DNA from: Haladaptatus halobius
Lineage (GTDB): Archaea > Halobacteriota > Halobacteria > Halobacteriales > Haladaptataceae
Length of the DNA stretch: 64,000 bases
Assembly: GCF_020618475.1 (NCBI RefSeq)
Contig: NZ_CP085340.1
Coordinates: 62,001 to 126,000, forward strand
Direction of reading: 5' to 3'
In this document: positions 24,603 to 31,775 of the stretch, in pieces
Layout of the letters: the number at the start of each line of letters is the position of its first letter
Position numbering within the stretch: position 1 is the stretch's first letter
Program-made: the position numbers and the translations under genes
Notes under the pieces: model-generated
Told to the model about the DNA's origin: nothing
The model's database searches: none
The model's input: the letters and a program-made list of their open reading frames with translations, nothing else

Positions 24603-24749
24603 ATGAAAAGCGAGAATCAACACCCAGAGCCACACTATAGACTATTAGCGATCTTTAAAGTCTTATTCGTAATTCTCGTCGCAATTTTCATCGGTATTCT
24701 TTGGTGGGTGTTGAGCGGCTGTTTCATTGGTTGTCCTGCTGTCCTCTAA
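24603..24749 (+). CDS. Small single-helix membrane protein
   Basis: A 48-residue protein with a polar N-terminus, one long hydrophobic helix (FKVLFVILVAIFIGILWWVL) and a Cys-containing C-terminus (SGCFIGCPAVL). ATG at 24603 is chosen because the upstream part of the frame is not protein-like. No family is recognised. Such small membrane proteins are common but poorly annotated in haloarchaea. Confidence 0.45.
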   Translation: MKSENQHPEPHYRLLAIFKVLFVILVAIFIGILWWVLSGCFIGCPAVL

Positions 24750-24801
24750 TTGGTCTACTTTCACAAAGCACACTGCGTACTATGAGGATTCACTAATTTC
24801 T

Positions 24802-25071
24802 CTATTCACCTGGAATCCACCAGATAACCACCCGCGGACTCAATTTCCCACGTTCTACTTTCCCATCATCATATAACTCCTCGAGCCGTCGATGCGCGGA
24901 GGGTCGCTCAATACCGAGCGTATCTGCGACCCACCGGGCGGTCACAGCGGGGAACTCTGACTCGCGCATCACCGTCAGAATATCGTCGTCAGTCGTTTCC
25001 TCTGCAAATTGACCACGAGTATCGCGATCTCTTTCGTCTGTCATTGTAGTCGTTAGTTCACTATCTACCAT
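24802..25071 (-). CDS. Small winged-HTH regulator
   Basis: An 89-residue protein with a single winged helix: DDDILTVMRESEFPAVTARW, then VADTLGIERPSAHRRLEELY and a wing ending VVIWWIPGE. ATG at 25071 is chosen over 25116 because the longer form would translate through the promoter. A TATA-like GGTAATAAAG is about 30 nt upstream and a perfect palindrome ACTACGTAGT lies 15-24 nt upstream of the start. Negative autoregulation is likely. It is monocistronic, divergent from the UspA gene with about 280 bp between. Confidence 0.7.
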   Translation of the reverse strand: MVDSELTTTMTDERDRDTRGQFAEETTDDDILTVMRESEFPAVTARWVADTLGIERPSAHRRLEELYDDGKVERGKLSPRVVIWWIPGE

Positions 25072-25085
25072 CTTAAACCCATACA

Positions 25086-25095
25086 CTACGTAGTA
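25086..25095. promoter_or_regulatory. Palindromic operator at the wHTH promoter
   Basis: ACTACGTAGT is a perfect 10-bp palindrome overlapping the predicted transcription start of the wHTH gene. A related half-site, ATAGTACGT, lies around 25125-25133 on the other side of the TATA-like box. The arrangement fits autorepression. Confidence 0.45.
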
Positions 25096-25231
25096 CCTCG
25101 GTAGCTTTATTACCAAGTATCACATAGTACGTGGCAGGAAAACAGTACCCTCGGACGTGTCGAAACACGCTAGTTCCAGAAGGATCCTTGTTGGGTTGAA
25201 GTATATTCGGAGCACACCCCGAAAATCGTCG

Positions 25232-25302
25232 GTGAAAGTGGCTCATTAGCTGCTCTGCCGTTCGATATACTGTCTCTTGAAGAGAGACGAAACCACTTTC
25301 AC
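25232..25302. repeat. Nested inverted repeats
   Basis: GTGAAAGTGG (25232-25241) is the reverse complement of CCACTTTCAC (25293-25302). Inside them GTCTCT (25272-25277) pairs with AGAGAC (25283-25288). The structure lies 47 nt upstream of the UspA start and could be a leader-RNA fold or a miniature mobile-element remnant. Confidence 0.4.
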
Positions 25303-25348
25303 TCTGGGTATGGCTCGCGATTATGGAGCTTCCAAGTGATTATGGTAT

Positions 25349-25906
25349 ATGGCCAAATCACCGGCGACAGTCACTGTCGAGGCGTTTGACGACACAGTTA
25401 CGATCGACGATCGTTCACGAAATGTACTAGTACATCTCACTGATACCGAGATCGATCAGCGCCTCATTCGTGAAGCAGGAACGTACGTCGTCGGCACGGG
25501 TGGTAAACTCGTACTGGTGAGCATAATGGCCACGGGTGAATTTATGGAGCGACAGCGAGCGTACGCTCCGATCGCTCATCTTCCGACGTACAGTATACGC
25601 CAGGCAGAAGAATCATGTCGACAAAACGCCCTCAAGCTTGGGCGACAAGCGCTCGAACCGCTTGGCATCGACTACACAGCCGTTGGGATGGTTGGTCGCG
25701 AAACTGATCGCCTACTCACCGCTGCTCAGCAGTATGATTGTGGCCACCTCTTTCTCGTTGACCAACCGCAGTCGCTGCTTCATCGTCTTGTCGTTCGGAG
25801 CCTCGGTCGAGCGATCACGTGCAAGTTCGATGGGCTCGTCACCGTGCTGCAATCTAACTGCGACGATGAAATTTCTGGCAAGCGACGCTGGACGATAAGA
25901 GGATGA
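25349..25906 (+). CDS. UspA-type universal stress protein
   Basis: A 185-residue protein with the Usp alpha/beta fold: an N-terminal strand NVLVHLTDTE, a long variable helix region, then YTAVGMVGRETDRLLTAAQQ, DCGHLFLV and a C-terminal segment LVVRSLGRAITCKFDGLVTV in place of the G-x9-G-S/T nucleotide-binding motif. That motif is only partly conserved, so ATP binding is uncertain. The likely role is stress response. A SWIM cassette remnant follows within 10 nt of its stop, suggesting that the remnant inserted or recombined just behind it. Confidence 0.8.
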   Translation: MAKSPATVTVEAFDDTVTIDDRSRNVLVHLTDTEIDQRLIREAGTYVVGTGGKLVLVSIMATGEFMERQRAYAPIAHLPTYSIRQAEESCRQNALKLGRQALEPLGIDYTAVGMVGRETDRLLTAAQQYDCGHLFLVDQPQSLLHRLVVRSLGRAITCKFDGLVTVLQSNCDDEISGKRRWTIRG

Positions 25907-25912
25907 TCTGCT

Positions 25913-26284
25913 TTGGTAGCCAATAGTATCGAGACGGCACAGAAACGCGCACAGTGGGAACAGTTCTCCTACGACGTCGATGCCCCCGGAATGGTCGAAG
26001 TCACCAACGAGAGCCATGAGAACCCCAAAGAGCACCACTACGTCGTCTCCATCGACGACGTGACCGGCGAACTAATGGCCTGCACCTGTCCGCATCACGT
26101 TCACCGCAACGTATACTGCAAACACATGGCCGCCGTCGAAAACATAACCGACGACGGGACGCTTGATGCCTTCCCATCTGAGGACGAAGACGAGACCGAA
26201 CCCGAAGATTGTGACTGTGACGGCCTCAACGGGTTCCCGTGCTGGCCGTGCGTGCAGACAGGACGAAAGAAACTGCCGAACTAA
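25913..26284 (+). pseudogene. SWIM zinc-finger protein, N-terminally truncated (cassette copy S1)
   Basis: The SWIM signature C-x-C-x(n)-C-x-H is complete: ACTCPHHVHRNVYCKHMAA. It is followed by an acidic linker and a second Cys cluster (CDCDGLNGFPCWPC), possibly a zinc ribbon, ending KKLPN. SWIM domains bind nucleic acid or protein. The coherent similarity to the copy at 48017 begins at ETAQKRAQ near 25935. Upstream of that the copies differ, and the only start available is TTG at 25913, so the true N-terminus is missing. No SprT part follows. Confidence 0.75.
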
Positions 26285-26511
26285 CCACCGCTTCAACAAC
26301 ACAACGTCCTCTAGCCCGGCAAATCGTTCGCTAGAATCTTTTGAGTTCCAGTAGGTAAGAGTAGGGAAGTGTGCTTCCTCAGGGCCGTTGCGTGGTACAC
26401 TGATAGACGAAGGCAATGAGTTAGGGTGCAGCGCCGGCTCATCCGTCCATCCAATATGTACATTTTCACCCGCCTCGAAATCTACAATATACACTCCCGC
26501 AAAGAACCTGT

Positions 26512-26997
26512 ATGGAACTCGGCCGAGTCGAGAGGATTCACATTGCTCCCGACAGTGGTGATCCGATGCAGGCACGAACGGACGTGGAAGCAGTTGCGGG
26601 ACGAGGACTCCGTGGCGACCGGTACTTCGAGGAACGCGGGCTCTGGAACTTCCTTGACGAGGATCCGAATCGAGAGGTGAAGGAGGCAAGTGACGTTACT
26701 TTCATTGAAGCCGAGGCACTGACAGCGGTTGAACGAGAGACAAGTATCGAAATCCCGTCGGGTGCGCATCGTCGAAACGTAACGACACGAAATGTACCAC
26801 TCAATCACCTTGTGGGCCAAACATTCACCGTCGGCGATGTTCTCTGTGAGGGGATTCAACTCTGTGAACCATGTGGTTATATGCAGTCGTTGGTCGGCGA
26901 GGAGGGACTTTCTGAAGCCCTTGTTCATCGTGGCGGGCTCAACGCGTCCGTTATTGAGTCCGGACAGTTTGGTGTCGGCGATGAGGTGCGGTGGTAA
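26512..26997 (+). CDS. MOSC-domain protein
   Basis: A 161-residue protein matching the MOSC (molybdenum cofactor sulfurase C-terminal) domain. It has the early GRVERIHIAP strand, the loop GRGLRGDRYF near residue 33, and the conserved Cys region LCEPCGYMQSL near 120 followed by HRGGLNASVIESG. Such stand-alone MOSC proteins handle sulfur attached to molybdenum cofactor or detoxify N-hydroxylated compounds. ATG at 26512 is about 20 nt after an AT-rich CAATATACA element, so the mRNA is probably leaderless. The preceding gap 26285-26511 holds nothing else. Confidence 0.88.
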   Translation: MELGRVERIHIAPDSGDPMQARTDVEAVAGRGLRGDRYFEERGLWNFLDEDPNREVKEASDVTFIEAEALTAVERETSIEIPSGAHRRNVTTRNVPLNHLVGQTFTVGDVLCEGIQLCEPCGYMQSLVGEEGLSEALVHRGGLNASVIESGQFGVGDEVRW

Positions 26998-27269
26998 CAG
27001 TGGTCGTTATTGATTTGGATGAATCCTTATCCGTTGAAATGACAATAGGTACCTCGAACCCATGCCGTTATACGGTTATCTATGAGGGAGAGGAAGCTGC
27101 CCAGTATGAGACGAGTGCGGATCCGAGAACGGCTGGTGGGCGTGTCGGTCTTCGAAATGTCATCTGCAGACACGTGGCAGATTATGACAAGGCGATGCTT
27201 AATAAGCAACTCTCGACGGAAATCTCAGAGCACGCTGAGGCAGTAGCCAACGAATTTGGACCGAGATAA
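26991..27269 (+). CDS. Hypothetical protein, start uncertain
   Basis: A 92-residue frame beginning at a GTG that overlaps the MOSC stop. The part from MTIGTSNPCRYTVIYEGEEA to GPR has the acidic, coherent composition of a haloarchaeal protein, including a terminal amphipathic helix (TEISEHAEAVANEFGPR). No domain is recognised. It could be a genuine small gene translated after MOSC or a fragment cut by the SWIM remnant that starts 35 nt later. Confidence 0.35.
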   Translation: MVTVVVIDLDESLSVEMTIGTSNPCRYTVIYEGEEAAQYETSADPRTAGGRVGLRNVICRHVADYDKAMLNKQLSTEISEHAEAVANEFGPR

Positions 27270-27304
27270 CCTTTGTACATTTACTCGATTTCTTACCGTA
27301 CTAC

Positions 27305-27493
27305 GTCCACCGCACCGCCTACTGCAAACACATGGCCGCCGTCGAAAACGCGATTGATGACCGGACGCTTGATGCCTTCCCCCCGGAGGAGAGTGAAGAC
27401 GATGCTGAACCAGAGGAGTGCGATTGTGACGGTCTCGGTGGCTTCCCGTGCTGGGAGTGCGTGCGCACGGGTCGGAAGGAACTGCCAGCCTAA
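27305..27493 (+). pseudogene. SWIM zinc-finger protein, 3' end only (cassette copy S2)
   Basis: Reads VHRTAYCKHMAAVENAIDD to CDCDGLGGFPCWECVRTGRK and TAA at 27491-27493. The first C-x-C half of the SWIM motif is gone, so the zinc site cannot form. A SprT-like frame starts 22 nt downstream, which shows the native gene order SWIM then SprT. Confidence 0.8.
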
Positions 27494-27515
27494 TACCGTC
27501 TCACGCTTCTCATTT

Positions 27516-28095
27516 ATGTCACGCCAAACGACGCTATCCGATGTGGCCGCCCAGCGAACGCTCAGCGAAAGCGCGGCTGGTTCGACCGAACGCACGGACG
27601 ACACACCAATGACTGAGCGGGATCTGCTCGACCGTGCGCAAGCACATACGGCGGACGTCGCGGCTGCGCATTTCCCCGACCTGCCGGTTGATGCGATTGA
27701 GTGGGACGTGTCGCACCGTGCGAAACGGCAGGCAGGCGTCACCAAGTACGACCCTGCGACCACCACGATCACGATCACGCTCAGCTGGGACGCCTACGAC
27801 TCGCAGGGCTAGGAGCAATTCAGTTCGACCGTTCGCCACGAACTGATCCATGCGTAGCAGTATCACGAATACGGCAAAGCTGACCACGATGGAACATTCA
27901 TCCGCTGGACGGATGATTTTGACACCTCGCAGTACCGCGAACGCTTCACTGGGCCATAGTGGTGGCTCGTTTGCGAGGGATGTAGTGGTCGGGTTCCCCG
28001 GTATCAGCATTCGAAGACGGTTCAAAACCCCGAATCATACCAGTTGCGGTGACTGTGATGGCTCGCTTCGCGTCGAGAAGGGCAACAGTCAGTAA
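27516..28095 (+). pseudogene. SprT-like metalloprotease, full length but with three amber codons and a frameshift (copy S2)
   Basis: From ATG 27516 the frame reads MSRQTTLSDVAAQRTL, a helical N-terminus, then VRHELIHA with the HExxH zinc motif, FIRWTDDFDTSQYRERF, and a C-terminal zinc ribbon (VCEGC and SCGDCDG). TAG codons stand at 27810, 27855 and 27957. Comparison with the other copies shows Trp (TGG) at the equivalent places. A frameshift near 28042 splits the last ribbon half. It is inactive unless amber codons are read. It is the best template for reconstructing the ~190-residue ancestral protein. Confidence 0.82.
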
Positions 28096-28261
28096 CCGAG
28101 GTTTTGTTTAAATAGTTCTTGCGACAATAAAAGAGTTTTCGCGCACCGCCACCTCTTGTGTGTCTTCATGAGGTTATGTTGTCTCTCGATATTGCTGCCG
28201 CACCTTACGCGCCTCGAACCTTTCTTTTCCCAATGGCAGACCGCTATTTTCGTGTTGGTTC

Positions 28262-28476
28262 CGTTTGTTCTTGGTGTCGCCCCATATATGAACGTCGAGA
28301 CGCTATTACGGGCGGTCGGCGACTTGACTGGTGTCACCGCCACTGACTCAATACCAGACGGTTCGGGGAGCAAAATCTACAGACAAACCTGGTTCAACGT
28401 CCTTGTCCTGCTCGGATGGACAGTCGATTCATTAATGGTTGGGTATTTAGGGGTTGAACAGACAGAACTCGGATAA
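28262..28476 (+). CDS. Possible remnant or small membrane-associated protein
   Basis: A frame open from before 28200 to TAA... at 28474-28476 contains a hydrophobic part (FVLVPFVLGVAPYM) and a coherent tail (VETLLRAVGDLTGVTATDS, then WFNVLVLLGWTVDSLMVGYL). The hydrophobic helices make a small membrane protein possible, but no start or family is convincing. Coordinates are approximate at the 5' side. Confidence 0.25.
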
Positions 28477-28699
28477 TCGATCTAACCGCCGTCAATAACA
28501 TCCTGTTTTGAAATAGGTTGAGGTCAATTACCGATTTACCAGCACCCACCCTCTGTTGGGCGGAACAAAGAGGAGATTCTGGAGTTACTTCCTCCCTCAC
28601 CGCCGTCTGTTTCTGATCGGGAACATGCCGTTTTCGTCCATTGCCGAATCGCACACTTTTCCGTTACCCATCGGACGAACCGCGTGCGCCACCGGACGT

Positions 28700-28714
28700 T
28701 AGTATAATATACTA
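28700..28714. promoter_or_regulatory. 15-bp palindrome TAGTATA-N-TATACTA (site 2)
   Basis: TAGTATAATATACTA, perfect 7+1+7, flanked by GT and GC. Its reverse complement matches site 1 at 20291-20305 over 18 of 19 bases, differing only at the centre. The two sites are inverted relative to each other and lie about 8.4 kb apart, enclosing a remnant-rich segment. Confidence 0.5.
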
Positions 28715-28845
28715 GCCCAGCGCTGCTCAGCGAATCTTCTCTCCCTCATTGGGATAGTGCCCCGACCGAATGGAGCGTACTGACGCTAGGCTCACGCCGT
28801 CACTCTAGGTTCTCCTGTGTCGTGCCTACTGTTATCTTATAGGGG

Positions 28846-28992
28846 TTCGTAGAGGAAGATGGATTGGTTGCTGCGGACGACGATGAGATATTCCTCAAAC
28901 GTGAACCGGACTTCGATGTGCCTGCGCTTGTCCCTACTCGCTTTGATGAGGACGTCGGGAGCGTCTGGTTCGAGATGCTAATGATTCGTTGA
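28846..28992 (+). pseudogene. C-terminal gene remnant
   Basis: A coherent acidic frame, FVEEDGLVAADDDEIFLKRE to FDEDVGSVWFEMLMIR, ending TGA at 28990-28992, with no start upstream. It looks like the tail of an unrecognised haloarchaeal protein. The flanks 28477-28699 and 28715-28845 hold no gene. Confidence 0.35.
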
Positions 28993-29058
28993 GTTCTACT
29001 AGACGGACGAATTAGAATTCGTAGTATCGTGATCAGTATCTATCGTAGGGATCGCTAA

Positions 29059-29229
29059 CGAATCGCATCTATTGTTGAATGGCGGTCTTCTGTCGACGAC
29101 TACGAGATCTCTATTCGTTCCATACCTAGCCCTGGGCAATTCCTCTTCTATGGCACAAATGAAGAAGTCCAGGGATTGGAGGTGAGCGATCATGCCTCGA
29201 TCACCACCGAAACTGTCGTTGCAGACTAA
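29059..29229 (+). pseudogene. C-terminal gene remnant overlapping a small ORF
   Basis: Open from just after TAA 29056-29058 and reads VEWRSSVDDYEISIRSIPSP, GQFLFYGTNEEVQGLEVSD and a tail ending VVAD, with TAA at 29227-29229. No ATG precedes it in the coherent part. Its last codons contain the ribosome site and first 38 nt of the small gene at 29192, an operon-type overlap. Confidence 0.4.
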
Positions 29230-29329
29230 GGAACGAGCTGCCATTGAATGGTTTGACCGTGAGGAGATGCGTACGTACCAAAGAGAAGTTCGAGGAACCT
29301 ATGAAGAAGATGCTTTCAATTCGTTCTAG
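29192..29329 (+). CDS. Small basic/acidic hypothetical protein with perfect ribosome site
   Basis: A 45-residue protein beginning MPRSPPKLSLQTKERAAIEW and ending EEDAFNSF. It is supported mainly by an exact archaeal ribosome site GGAGGTGA six nt before the ATG. The C-terminal half is a charged amphipathic helix. It overlaps the 3' end of the preceding remnant in another frame, as in toxin-antitoxin and other coupled pairs. The function is unknown. Confidence 0.5.
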   Translation: MPRSPPKLSLQTKERAAIEWFDREEMRTYQREVRGTYEEDAFNSF

Positions 29330-29722
29330 ACACAGGCATCCCTCTACTGATACAATACTATTCATAACAATTATATGATATAAGGGTTCGTTCCTCTATT
29401 ACCGCTTAGAGCCAATTTCTGGCGCTATATTGCGAAATACCATATGAATATGAGAGTCTATTATAGAATTTGGCTAAAAAATAATCTAAATATACTAAAT
29501 AATTAGTTCAATTTACTACTTTTCATTTGATTTAATAATATTCACAGAAAAAAGACCTAGTTTGTCTAGTAGTCAATATAATATAACACACTTTGTGTTG
29601 GAATTGTTCGATTTATGCATTATAGATGCAATACTCCATAGCCATTTTTCCGATATGAAAATCTAAGCCAATAAATGAGAAGCAGACATGGATTACAAAA
29701 CTACTAATGTAACGGCCATAGT
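29330..29722. other. AT-rich gene-free stretch
   Basis: About 390 bp far richer in A and T than the rest of the window, with runs such as CTAAAAAATAATC and TTTGATTTAATAATATTC. It has no open frame of note and no recognisable origin repeats. It could be a DNA-unwinding or curved segment, a large promoter region, or decayed foreign DNA. It separates the remnant zone from catabolic region C. Confidence 0.55.
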
Positions 29723-29752
29723 GAGTAACCTGCCGACTGTCGGCCACTACTC
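29723..29752 (-). terminator. Two-part stem-loop downstream of IclR gene
   Basis: The inner stem GCCGAC-T-GTCGGC (29732-29744) is perfect. An outer stem GAGTA/TACTC (29723-29727 with 29748-29752) closes an internal loop. It lies 20 nt beyond the IclR stop in the direction of transcription, the expected place for a 3'-end structure. Confidence 0.5.
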
Positions 29753-29771
29753 AGGTTAAAATATTCGATAG

Positions 29772-30548
29772 TTAGTAGTTTTTCGTCTGAATTTCGATGA
29801 TGTTCACTGCATCGCGCATCTGGCCGAGGAGCTCCTCCGTAATTCGTTCATTGGTAAGTTTGCTCATCGGACCGGAGATAGAGATTGCACCGATTGCTCG
29901 GTTGTGGTCGTCGCGAATCGGGACTCCAATGGCACGAATGCCATCTCGGCGTTCTTGATCCTCAATGGAGAAATTCTGCTGGCGCACCGTCTCTAGTTCT
30001 TCGAATAGGGCGTCACGGTCGGTGATGGTGTGCTCAGTAGCAGGCGGAAGACCGTGGGTATCGATGATTTCCTCGACGCGCTCGTCTGGCTGACACGCCA
30101 GTAGTGCTTTTCCGAGAGCCGTCATGTGCATGTGTGTGTACTCGCCCGTTGTCGGTTTCTGGGTTACACCCTCGGGACCCTCGGATTTGTAGAGCAGTAC
30201 TCGCTTGCCGTTTTCTTCAACTCCCATGTCGACTACCTCTCCTGTCTCGTTCGAGAGTTTGTCTATCTGAGATTTGGCAGCTTGGTAGCAATTGAGCTGA
30301 TGGCGGGCGTAGCCACCGTGTTTGAGGAATCGCAGACTGAGCCGGTACGTGTCGCCATTTTGGATCACATACCCACTTTCGCTCAATGTCTTCAGATAGA
30401 CATGGGCTGTGCTATTCGGAATCTGCCTGTGTTCAGCGAGCTCTGAGACAGTCGTCCCATCTAGCTCTTCGAGTGATTCAACGATGTTGAATGCATTCAC
30501 AACTGCTTGTATCCGGTTCTTGGACGATTTTTCGGTGTCTTGGGCCAT
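29772..30548 (-). CDS. IclR-family transcriptional regulator
   Basis: A 258-residue protein: N-terminal winged helix (residues about 10-70, with GTTVSELAEHRQIPNSTAHV) and C-terminal IclR effector domain (residues about 85-255) with VVDMGVEENGKRVLLYKSEG, HMTALGKALLACQPDE and GIRAIGVPIRDDHNRAIGAI. IclR proteins sense small carboxylic acids or aromatic/sugar catabolites and control nearby catabolic genes. ATG at 30548 gives the family start MAQDTEKSSKNRIQAV; the longer form from 30587 is unlikely. It stands at the edge of region C and probably regulates it. Confidence 0.92.
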   Translation of the reverse strand: MAQDTEKSSKNRIQAVVNAFNIVESLEELDGTTVSELAEHRQIPNSTAHVYLKTLSESGYVIQNGDTYRLSLRFLKHGGYARHQLNCYQAAKSQIDKLSNETGEVVDMGVEENGKRVLLYKSEGPEGVTQKPTTGEYTHMHMTALGKALLACQPDERVEEIIDTHGLPPATEHTITDRDALFEELETVRQQNFSIEDQERRDGIRAIGVPIRDDHNRAIGAISISGPMSKLTNERITEELLGQMRDAVNIIEIQTKNY

Positions 30549-30781
30549 GATGCACCCTACCAGCCCGGTCATGAAATAATTTCCCATTGTTTCTATCCAG
30601 CAATGTTGTAGAGAAAACCATCATCGATGGATTAGACTTTCAGGATCATTAGAAGGTACATAAAACAGCGAAACAAAATTCGCCGGTATCCAATAATGCT
30701 GGAATCATAATGATCATCGACACCGTATAGGTCAGTCTCGATGGACTCCACTCTAGAGGAAGAAACCGGAATCGAACCCGA

Positions 30782-31774
30782 TTACGGACGATCCACCGAC
30801 TGTTCGTCACCCGTTTCGGCTGCGGCTTTCATCGCAGCCGCAATCGCTTGCGCGTGCGCACCATCCTCAATAGTGGCGAGCATCTCTTCATCCGATTCGA
30901 TAGCAGCAGCAAACCGATCGATCTGACGACGAACAGCCCCATCCATCCGCCCATTAACCACCGGCCAGTGACGAGTATCTGGACGGTCAAATCGATCCCC
31001 GTGGATCGTTAACGTTGTACCAGGTGTTTCAACCGCAGCGCGACCAGTCGTCCCAACAACTTCAAATGCAGCGTCGATCTGCCCCGGAGTCTCGTTAGGA
31101 AGGACACCATACCCCTCAAGCACGCCAATCCCACCGTTCTCGAATTCAAAAAGCGCCTGCATCGCATCGGGAACATCGACATCAAGCGCCCCACGGCGTT
31201 CAACAGCACGCACACTCTCAACGTCGCTCTCCATACACCACCGCATCGCATCGATATCGTGCACGTTCATGTAGTAGACCGGATGCCCCCGGCCACCGAT
31301 CCGATGCGATTCCGCAATCGTGATTCCCCGCTTCGCACGCACACTCACCGGCTCTCCAACCCGATCAGCACGAACTGCATCATGGGCGCCGCTGTAACCC
31401 GGATCATACCGGAGCACAAAACTTATACCAGTCGTAACGTCGCTCTTGGCCGCTCGATCTGCGAGCTCCCACGCCGACGAGAGCTCGACCGTCACCGGCT
31501 TCTCGAGCAACAGGTGGCGATCACGATCCAACGTGGCGTGCGCCTGCTCGGCATGCAACTGCTCGGGCGTGGCAACGATCGCAGCATCAGCGTCATCGAG
31601 CGCCGTCTCGTAATCAGTTAAAGCCTGATCAGCACCATACTCGTCAGCAATAGCCGCCGCCCGCTCCTTGTCGACATCGACGACACTTGCAAGCTCGAAC
31701 GTTGGGTGATCGCTCACAGCATGAATATGGTTCTCGCCCATGAACCCACATCCGAGGATGGTCACGCGAACCAT
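30782..31774 (-). CDS. Gfo/Idh/MocA-family oxidoreductase (1)
   Basis: A 330-residue NAD(P)-dependent dehydrogenase. The start at 31774 yields MVRVTILGCGFMGENHIHAV, a Rossmann glycine motif (G-x-G-x-x-G). EKPVTVELSS near residue 95 is the conserved E-K-P of the family, and GRGHPVYYMNVHDIDAMRW supplies the catalytic His/Asp region. It acts on a sugar, cyclitol or related polyol. Its ATG is 1 nt after the aminotransferase stop, so the two form an operon read leftward. The C-terminus is Ala-rich. Confidence 0.9.
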   Translation of the reverse strand: MVRVTILGCGFMGENHIHAVSDHPTFELASVVDVDKERAAAIADEYGADQALTDYETALDDADAAIVATPEQLHAEQAHATLDRDRHLLLEKPVTVELSSAWELADRAAKSDVTTGISFVLRYDPGYSGAHDAVRADRVGEPVSVRAKRGITIAESHRIGGRGHPVYYMNVHDIDAMRWCMESDVESVRAVERRGALDVDVPDAMQALFEFENGGIGVLEGYGVLPNETPGQIDAAFEVVGTTGRAAVETPGTTLTIHGDRFDRPDTRHWPVVNGRMDGAVRRQIDRFAAAIESDEEMLATIEDGAHAQAIAAAMKAAAETGDEQSVDRP

Positions 31775-31775
31775 C

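Noticed and set aside
18239..27959. Genome-wide recoding of TAG as an amino acid, suggested by repeated in-frame TAG codons
   Set aside because: Intact genes in the window end with TAG (for example at 8603-8605 and 38372-38374) and the TAG-bearing genes also have frameshifts or truncations, so ordinary pseudogene decay is simpler.
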